64,000 nucleotides of DNA from an uncultured Collinsella sp. (GTDB lineage Bacteria; Actinomycetota; Coriobacteriia; Coriobacteriales; Coriobacteriaceae), in the NCBI GenBank assembly GCA_900552685.1, contig USAJ01000006.1:1-64000 (forward strand), in the 5' to 3' direction. Both the position numbers and the translations under genes were made by a program. The notes beneath the pieces are model-generated. The model was given only the letters and a program-made list of their open reading frames with translations, was not told where the DNA came from and ran no database searches. The stretch's first letter is position 1, and every line of letters starts with the position of its first letter. Positions 58,335-64,000 of this stretch are shown piece by piece.

Positions 58335-60827
58335 TTAGCTGATTCCCACAAACATGCAGCCCGAGGTCGCCCCGCGCAGACGGGCGGCGGGCTTACGGCC
58401 CGCCTGCGCCGCTTCGACGGCACGACGGACGCGGGCGACGGCACGGCTCACCTCATCCGTCTCGAGCAACGTTCCGTCAACCATGAGACGACGCACACCG
58501 GCATCGAGCAGCTGAGGAACCTGCGGCGTGAGGTCGATGGGGTAGGCATCGTACAGGCGAGAGCGGCCGTGGATGTCGGTGCGGACGGGCATGACCTTTC
58601 CGTCGATATTCTTGAGCGAGAGCTTGCGGGCACGCAGACGGCAGTTGACACAATCGTGGATGCAGCCGTTGGCAACCTGCAGAATGCAGTGTTCGCTCGT
58701 CATAACGCGCGGGCGGCCAAAGACGGTGATGCCCAGAGCCGCGGGCGCGGCGGCGCCGAGCGAGACAATCTCGTCGAGCGTGATCTCGGGCGAGAGCCAA
58801 AACGCACCGGCTCCACGCTCGGCAAGCGCCTCCATGCAGGGCGTGTTGTGCACCGGCAGGCAAGAGCGAATCTCGGCCGTGGCGCCGGTCTGCGCGGCTA
58901 CGGCGAGCTCGGAGATATTGCCGACGGCGACGGTGGCTCCGGCATTGATCCAGGGGTCAACGCGCTCGTGGTCAACAGCACGGCAGACCTCGTCGAGTAC
59001 GGGCACGATACCCTGCTCAAATGCACCGGCAGGGGAGAGTCCGACAGCCTCGAGCACGTCGGTGGTCATGTAGAGGCGCGTTGCACCCTCCGCGCGGGCT
59101 GCCTCGACGGCCTCGAGCGAGGTGACGGTGGCGCAGATCTGCGGCTCATCGCGGTAATGCTCGGGTATGGCGTGCGTACATTTGTCGAGCCCCGGAATCT
59201 CGAGCGTTTTCGCACGCTCCTCATACGGTGCCAGAATGGCCTCCTCCAGCGCCTTGCAGGCGGCAGCGCGCACCTTGTGCACAGCGGAGAAGCCCATGCC
59301 GCAGCCCTCATCGAGCGCCACATCAAAGCTCGCTGCCTCAAAGGGCGAGGAGCCCATGCGGCCCACATGCTCAACCAGGTCTGCCGCCTCGACGGCGCGG
59401 GTCTTGGCGGCCTCGACGGTGAAGCCCGTGGCGGTGGCGATGAGCGCGGGGTCGTCGCAGCAGGTGAGCGTAACGGTAAACGGCTTGCCCAGACGCGCCA
59501 CGACGGACACATCTACGGCGCGGCGGCGCAGCACATCGCGCTTGAGCGCGGCGCCGGCGGCGTCAATGGCACGCTGACTGCGAATCACGCGGACGCGGCA
59601 GCCCTCGGGCATGCTGCGGGGCACGCGGCACTCAATGATGTCACCGGCGGCGGCATCATCGGCGGCAATGGTGGTCAGGAACTGATCAAACTCGTTATCG
59701 TGGCGAAGCTCCAGCAGGTCGCCCTTGCCCACGGGCTCAAACAGCTCAATGCGGGCGATGGCGGCGCGGCGACGGCGGTCGTCGGGTTTGAGCCCACGCA
59801 CGTCGCGGTTGGCCAGACGGCTGCCCAGCACCGTGCCAACGATCTGGCCGCGGTTGTTGGAACGCTCATAGCTCATCATCTCGTCGCCCGAGGTGCCGTC
59901 CTGATAGGCGTGCGTAAAGTCGCGGTTGAAGCAGCGCTTGAGCTGGCGCTGACGGGCGGCTTCCTCGTCCTTGGCAACGGTGGCTCCGGATAGCATGTCG
60001 TCAATTTCGTGACGATACACATCGACGATGGAATACACGTAATCGGGGGCCTTCATGCGGCCCTCGAGCTTGAGCGATGCGGCGCCGGCGTCATACAAAC
60101 GGCGAACAAGCTGTGAGGTGTTGGTGTCACGCGGGCATAGCGCACGCTCGCGGCCGGCAGGGGAGAGCGTGCGACCGTTCTCGTCGATCAGCTCGTAAGG
60201 CAGGCGACAGGGCTGGGCGCACATGCCGCGGTTGGCCGATCGTCCCGCCATGGCAAAGCTCGACAGCAGGCATAGGCCCGAGTAGCAAAAGCAGATGGCA
60301 CCATGGCTAAAGACCTCGAGGTCGACATCGGGTGCGGCGTCGTGGATGGCAGCGATCTCGTCAATGGAGAGCTCGCGCGACAAGGTCACGCGGTCGGCGC
60401 CCTGCTCGCGGCACCAAAGGGTTCCGCGGTCGTCGTGGATGTTTGCTTGGGTTGAGATATGGGTCTCGATGCCGGGCATGGTGCGCTTGACCTCAAAGAA
60501 CAGGCCCCAATCCTGGATGATAAAGGCGTCGGCGCCCAGCGTGGAGCAGCGATGGATGAGTTGCAGCGCATCGCCCATCTCGGACTGCTTGATGACGATG
60601 TTGACCGTGACGTAGACGCGCGACCCGGCTAGATGTGCGGCGCGGCAGGCTTGCTCAAAGGCCTCGTCGGTAAAGTTGGTGGCCTTGCGGCGGGCGTTGA
60701 AGCTGCCCATGCCGCAATAGATGGCGTCTGCCCCCGCGGCGAGTGCGGCGGCAAAGGGCTCGGGCCCTCCGGCGGGCGCCAAAAGCTCGGGTCTGCGGTT
60801 GGTGGTTCGACTGGCGGTTGCGGTCAT
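58335..60827 (-). CDS. U32 peptidase-like protein, RlhA type
   Basis: 830 residues. The N-terminal U32 module (ELLAPAGGPEPFAAALAAGA, YVTVNIVIKQSEM, SHGAICFCYSGLC, ANRGMCAQPCR) matches proteins such as RlhA, which hydroxylates C2501 of 23S rRNA. A long C-terminal part contains DUF3656-like and a second U32-like half with a CILQVANGCIHDCVNC cluster. A function in RNA modification is more likely than proteolysis. The Cys clusters suggest an Fe-S centre. Confidence 0.87.
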   Translation of the reverse strand: MTATASRTTNRRPELLAPAGGPEPFAAALAAGADAIYCGMGSFNARRKATNFTDEAFEQACRAAHLAGSRVYVTVNIVIKQSEMGDALQLIHRCSTLGADAFIIQDWGLFFEVKRTMPGIETHISTQANIHDDRGTLWCREQGADRVTLSRELSIDEIAAIHDAAPDVDLEVFSHGAICFCYSGLCLLSSFAMAGRSANRGMCAQPCRLPYELIDENGRTLSPAGRERALCPRDTNTSQLVRRLYDAGAASLKLEGRMKAPDYVYSIVDVYRHEIDDMLSGATVAKDEEAARQRQLKRCFNRDFTHAYQDGTSGDEMMSYERSNNRGQIVGTVLGSRLANRDVRGLKPDDRRRRAAIARIELFEPVGKGDLLELRHDNEFDQFLTTIAADDAAAGDIIECRVPRSMPEGCRVRVIRSQRAIDAAGAALKRDVLRRRAVDVSVVARLGKPFTVTLTCCDDPALIATATGFTVEAAKTRAVEAADLVEHVGRMGSSPFEAASFDVALDEGCGMGFSAVHKVRAAACKALEEAILAPYEERAKTLEIPGLDKCTHAIPEHYRDEPQICATVTSLEAVEAARAEGATRLYMTTDVLEAVGLSPAGAFEQGIVPVLDEVCRAVDHERVDPWINAGATVAVGNISELAVAAQTGATAEIRSCLPVHNTPCMEALAERGAGAFWLSPEITLDEIVSLGAAAPAALGITVFGRPRVMTSEHCILQVANGCIHDCVNCRLRARKLSLKNIDGKVMPVRTDIHGRSRLYDAYPIDLTPQVPQLLDAGVRRLMVDGTLLETDEVSRAVARVRRAVEAAQAGRKPAARLRGATSGCMFVGIS

Positions 60828-60942
60828 ATCCTGCCTTTCAAAATGCTCAGATATTCAAAAGTATAGTGGTGCTGTTGCGGCGGACGATGACCGCAGCCCA
60901 AGCAGGACAAAGTCTTCAGCAGCCCTTGCAGCAAAAATGATC

Positions 60943-61006
60943 CGTTTCCCTCCGTCCCCAGCGGATCAGGTGATCCATGGGGGACGGAGGGAAACGGATC
61001 ATTTTG
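60943..61006. repeat. Long inverted repeat with 26-bp arms
   Basis: AAAATGATCCGTTTCCCTCC.. and its complement ..GGAGGGAAACGGATCATTTT, perfect over about 26 bases, around a 20-base spacer with GGATCA/TGATCC. Oriented between the minus-strand U32 gene and ridA. No similarity to elements A and B, but the same kind of structure as 3225-3291. Confidence 0.85.
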
Positions 61007-61088
61007 AGCTTCACCGTCCGGTCGTGCCGTTCAGCGGCCGACAGGCGCCGTTGGGCGATAAATTATTCTCGCAACGTGATAATAATCT

Positions 61089-61117
61089 TGCATCGCGCGG
61101 AAACCTTGAGTACTATC
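61089..61117 (+). promoter_or_regulatory. Probable ridA promoter
   Basis: TTGCAT (61089-61094), 17-base spacer, TACTAT (61112-61117), 89 bases before the start codon. The remainder of 60828-61205 holds the long inverted repeat. Confidence 0.6.
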
Positions 61118-61205
61118 CCAAATCAAGCGCGGTGTTCAGACCGAATTGTGCCTCCCGGTGCGAACGCCGCGCTCACGCTCTCTATCTGATCGTAAGGAGA
61201 AAAAC

Positions 61206-61583
61206 ATGAGCAAGACCGTCGTGTCTTCCGATAACGCACCCGCAGCCATCGGCCCGTATTCCCCCGGCATCCAGACCGGCAACATGGTGTTCCTGTCCGG
61301 CCAGCTGGGCATCGACCCCGCAACCGGCAAGATGCCCGAGGGCGTCGAGGCCCAGGCCAAGCAGTCCCTTGCTAACGTCGAGGCGCTGCTGACCGCTGCC
61401 GGCGCCACCTTTGCCGATGTCGTCAAGACCACGGTCTACCTGGCCGACATCGCCGACTTCGCCGCCGTGAACGAGATCTACGCCTCCAAGTTTGAGGCCC
61501 CGTTCCCCGCGCGCAGCGCCTTCCAGGTTGCCGCCCTTCCGGCTGGCGGTCTGGTCGAGATCGAGGTCGTTGCCGCTCTCTAA
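61206..61583 (+). CDS. ridA: RidA family enamine/imine deaminase
   Basis: 125 residues. AIGPYSPGIQTGNMVFLSGQ, the Arg in PARSAFQVAALP and the terminal VEIEVVA are the RidA signature. It clears reactive 2-aminoacrylate. AAGGAG precedes ATG 61206. Confidence 0.94.
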   Translation: MSKTVVSSDNAPAAIGPYSPGIQTGNMVFLSGQLGIDPATGKMPEGVEAQAKQSLANVEALLTAAGATFADVVKTTVYLADIADFAAVNEIYASKFEAPFPARSAFQVAALPAGGLVEIEVVAAL

Positions 61584-61619
61584 GGCGTTGGCCACAACTA
61601 AACATGACATGCAAAAAGA

Positions 61620-61651
61620 CCCTGCAGCGCGTGTGAACTGCAGGGCCTTTT
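61620..61651. terminator. Terminator between ridA and the converging regulator
   Basis: CCCTGCAG / CTGCAGGG stem followed by CCTTTT; A-run on the other side, so it may serve both strands. Confidence 0.8.
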
Positions 61652-61695
61652 ATCAAGTGACGGATCGCTTGTGGAGCCGCACTCCATTTTGCTCG

Positions 61696-62352
61696 TTAGC
61701 CTTCCTTGCGGACTTTTTGCAGGTAGCGGTAGACGCTGGGCTCAGAGATGCCCAGCGCGGCGGCGGCGCAGGCCACGGCGCCCTTGAGCATGAACACCCC
61801 GTTACCGTTGAGGTGGCGAATGACGTCCACGCGGTCGCTCTGACCAAGCGACGCTACATCCAGCCCGCGCGCGCTCAGCAACTCGGCAATGCTGCGGTCG
61901 ATGAGCTCCTGTGTAGACTCCGAAAGGCTTTCGACCTCGATAGGGGCGGGCTCCGTGCGCGTCGGCGCCGCGTCGAAGCACGCCATGAGCTGCTGCGCCA
62001 TGGCGTTGATGGAGCGCACGGTCGAGAGGTCGGTGTTGACGCAGAGCATACCGACGATCTCATCATTCTCGCGGATAAAGTACGTCGCTGACTCCAACGT
62101 CTTGCCGCCGGCACCGCGCCCCTCGTAGCCCGTAATAAACGGCAGGTCGCGATACTTGGCGTCGTGCATGATCTTGAGTGCCAGATCGGTGGCGGGACCG
62201 CCGACCTTGCGGCCGCTCACGATGCCGTTGCGAATATCGACGATGGCGTGGTCGGGATCCGAGAAATCGTGCAGCACGATTTCGCTGTTTTTGCCGAGTA
62301 TCTGCTCCAGAAAATCGACCATCGGCAAAAAGCGACGTACGGTCTCGTTCAC
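61696..62352 (-). CDS. YheO-type PAS/HTH transcriptional regulator
   Basis: 218 residues from GTG 62352, with AAAGGAG six bases upstream on the minus strand. An N-terminal YheO-like PAS domain (FLPMVDFLEQILGKNSEIVL, ESATYFIRENDEIVGMLCVN) precedes a C-terminal HTH_22 domain ending AAALGISEPSVYRYLQKV. Divergent from the nucleobase permease, and likely its regulator. Small-molecule ligand unknown. Confidence 0.88.
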   Translation of the reverse strand: MNETVRRFLPMVDFLEQILGKNSEIVLHDFSDPDHAIVDIRNGIVSGRKVGGPATDLALKIMHDAKYRDLPFITGYEGRGAGGKTLESATYFIRENDEIVGMLCVNTDLSTVRSINAMAQQLMACFDAAPTRTEPAPIEVESLSESTQELIDRSIAELLSARGLDVASLGQSDRVDVIRHLNGNGVFMLKGAVACAAAALGISEPSVYRYLQKVRKEG

Positions 62353-62588
62353 GGGCAACTCCTTTGGGTGAAATCGGAAATGTTCATAACAATTTTTTCT
62401 CATGGTAACACGCTGCCCATCATCTCGTATATCCGCAGGTACATTGCGTAATGCAGACGAACGGTAGGAATTTAGCGGTAAACGGTTGACCAAAAGAAAT
62501 GTTAGATGTTATTTTGACCAGACACTTTCCTGACCTGCGGAAATGCGTAATTTCAGCTGAAGAATAGTCTGATAACAAAAAATTATTA

Positions 62589-62617
62589 TTGAGAATGAGA
62601 ATCATCTTTAATACGAT
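62589..62617 (+). promoter_or_regulatory. Probable permease promoter with an overlapping Fur-type box
   Basis: TTGAGA (62589-62594), 17-base spacer, TACGAT (62612-62617). The sequence GAGAATGAGAATCATC (62591-62606) overlaps the -35 and spacer and resembles the three-hexamer Fur consensus GATAATGATAATCATTATC. The rest of 62353-62704 has no gene and no recognisable purine riboswitch. Confidence 0.5.
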
Positions 62618-62704
62618 ATGCAATGAAGGCACAACCTCAACCCCGCACTGCGTCACAATAGAGCGTCAGATGCGAAAACAACTACTTCGAGGATTGGTGG
62701 TCAA

Positions 62705-64000
62705 ATGACCCAGGAGACGGTTACGAACGGCACTGAAGCCCTGTTCACTCGCGAAGGCATGCCTCCCGTTAAGGAAATGATCCCGTGTGCCCTTCAGCAC
62801 GTACTGGCATCGTTTGCCGGCATCATTACCCCGGCGGTCATCATGGCCGGCGTCTACGGCTTTAATAGCCAGCAGAGTACCGACATCATCCAGGTCGCGC
62901 TCATTCTTTCGGCGATCGACACGGCCCTTCAGGCCTTCGCTCCCTTCCGTCGCATCGGCGGCGGCCTGCCCATCGTCATGGGCGTTTCGTTCGCGTTCCT
63001 GCCGGCCCTGCAGGCCATGGGTGCCTCGGGCTTTAGCTTTGGTGCGCTGCTGGGTGGCGAGATCGTCGGCGGCGCCGTCGCGGTCCTCTTTGGTCTGGCC
63101 TACAGCAAGATCAAGTGGCTGTTCCCGCCCGTCGTGACCGGTACGGTCATCTTCTCCATCGGCGTTTCGCTGTATCCCACGGCCGTCAAGTATATGGCCG
63201 GCGGTATGGGTACGCCGCTGTGGGGCACCCCGCAGGCCTGGTGCGTCGCTCTTATCACCTTCGCCGTGGTCTTTGCGCTCGCCAACTTTGGCAAGGGCAC
63301 GCTCAAGCTGGGATCCGTGTTCTTTGGCATGATCGTTGGCATGATCGTCTCCATCCCCTTTGGCATGATCGACTTCTCCAGCGTCGCCACCGCTCAGGTC
63401 TTCGCTCTTCCCAAGCTCATGCCCTACGCGCTCGAGTTTGATCCCGAGGTCTGCATTACCCTCGCCGTCGTGTTCCCCATGGTTGCCATCCAGGTTATCG
63501 GTGACGTCTCCGCTGCCTGCCTGGGCTCCATCGACCGTATGCCCACCGAGCGCGAGCTCTCCGGCGCTATCGTGTCCCAGGGCCTCACCTCTATGGTCGG
63601 CGGTCTGCTGGGCGGTCTTCCCACCAGCGCCCTTGGCCAGAACGTGGGCATCATCTGCTCCAACAAGGTCGTCAACAAGTGGGTCTTTGTGATCATCGCG
63701 GCCGTCTTTGCCATCGCCGGTCTGTTCCCGCAGCTCTCTGCCGTCCTTTCCGCTATCCCGCAGCCCGTCATCGGCGGCGCGACCGTCGGCGTCTTTGGCA
63801 CCATCACCATGAACGGTGTGCGCATGTTCACCCGCGAGGGCCTCACGCAGCGCACCACCACCATCGTCGGCACCTCCGTTGTCTTTGGCTTGGGTATCTG
63901 GATGGCCAGCGGTTGCCTTGCCGGCGAGGGCATGCCCACCTGGGTGTCCACCGTCATCGGCTCCAACGCCGTAACCCCCACCGCCATCATGGCCATCGTG
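62705..64000 (+). CDS. NCS2-family xanthine/uracil permease, 3'-truncated by window end
   Basis: 432 codons visible from ATG 62705, running off the window. CALQHVLASFAGIITPAVIM has the conserved QH of NCS2 carriers; FAPFRRIGGGLPIVMGVSFAF, VVFPMVAIQVIGD and TSALGQNVGII are in the expected order. Proton- or sodium-driven uptake of xanthine, uric acid or uracil; the QN motif points to purines. Divergent from the YheO-type regulator. Confidence 0.92.
   Translation, partial: MTQETVTNGTEALFTREGMPPVKEMIPCALQHVLASFAGIITPAVIMAGVYGFNSQQSTDIIQVALILSAIDTALQAFAPFRRIGGGLPIVMGVSFAFLPALQAMGASGFSFGALLGGEIVGGAVAVLFGLAYSKIKWLFPPVVTGTVIFSIGVSLYPTAVKYMAGGMGTPLWGTPQAWCVALITFAVVFALANFGKGTLKLGSVFFGMIVGMIVSIPFGMIDFSSVATAQVFALPKLMPYALEFDPEVCITLAVVFPMVAIQVIGDVSAACLGSIDRMPTERELSGAIVSQGLTSMVGGLLGGLPTSALGQNVGIICSNKVVNKWVFVIIAAVFAIAGLFPQLSAVLSAIPQPVIGGATVGVFGTITMNGVRMFTREGLTQRTTTIVGTSVVFGLGIWMASGCLAGEGMPTWVSTVIGSNAVTPTAIMAIV

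Noticed and set aside
62353..62704. Purine riboswitch upstream of the permease
   Set aside because: The conserved purine-aptamer junction and loop bases could not be found on the + strand.

Overview
The window is 64 kb of a GC-rich, low-repeat bacterial chromosome. Gene content suggests an actinobacterial gut anaerobe of the class Coriobacteriia, most likely Collinsella or a close relative. The pointers are a FAS-II operon using FabK with a fused AccDA, man-type PTS genes with cytoplasmic Cys-type sulfatases and an anaerobic sulfatase-maturating enzyme, and GC-rich codon use with strong GGAGG ribosome binding sites. The taxonomic call is inference; no rRNA or tRNA gene is present in the window.

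Layout: 0-7.2 kb carries a 5'-damaged feoB, a SotB-like MFS exporter, a GH13 glucosidase, a deoxyinosine glycosylase, an uncharacterised protein and an aminotransferase. 7.2-18.2 kb is the rplJL-(galU)-rpoBC block, with an L10 autoregulatory leader and attenuator. A sigma/anti-sigma module (18.5-20.1 kb) lies between rpoC and the str operon (rpsL-rpsG-fusA-rpsJ, 20.4-23.9 kb). birA is divergent from a complete fatty-acid operon, fabH-acpP-fabK-fabD-fabG-fabF-accB-fabZ-accC-accDA (24.9-34.1 kb). Then come an orphan PTS EIIC, a CDF metal exporter and a histidine phosphatase (34-37.3 kb).

37.3-48.9 kb is an accessory island: a truncated agaS-like remnant, two DeoR-type regulators, a four-protein mannose-family PTS, a sulfatase, a radical-SAM sulfatase-maturating enzyme, a second sulfatase, a membrane-anchored helical-repeat protein, a decayed TauE copy and an intact TauE/SafE exporter. 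Its logic appears to be import of a sulfated sugar by the PTS, cytoplasmic desulfation and export of the sulfur oxyanion. It is bounded by a 58-bp near-identical direct repeat and a decayed partial copy of the histidine phosphatase gene.

49-55.1 kb holds an S10/spc-type ribosomal protein operon (rplC,D,W,B, rpsS, rplV, rpsC, rplP, rpmC, rpsQ, rplN, rplX) that lacks rpsJ (located with fusA) and stops after rplX. 55.4-64 kb has an oxidoreductase/DeoR pair, a tandem hairpin array, a pseudouridine synthase, a U32-family protein, RidA, a YheO-type regulator and a nucleobase permease cut by the window end.

The most unusual observations are an alpha-CTD-like module at the C terminus of RpoC with DNA-contact residues preserved; the repeat-bounded sulfated-sugar island with a 9-bp tandem array in its control region; long palindromic elements with a shared core but unrelated arms; and an alternating 80-bp hairpin array.
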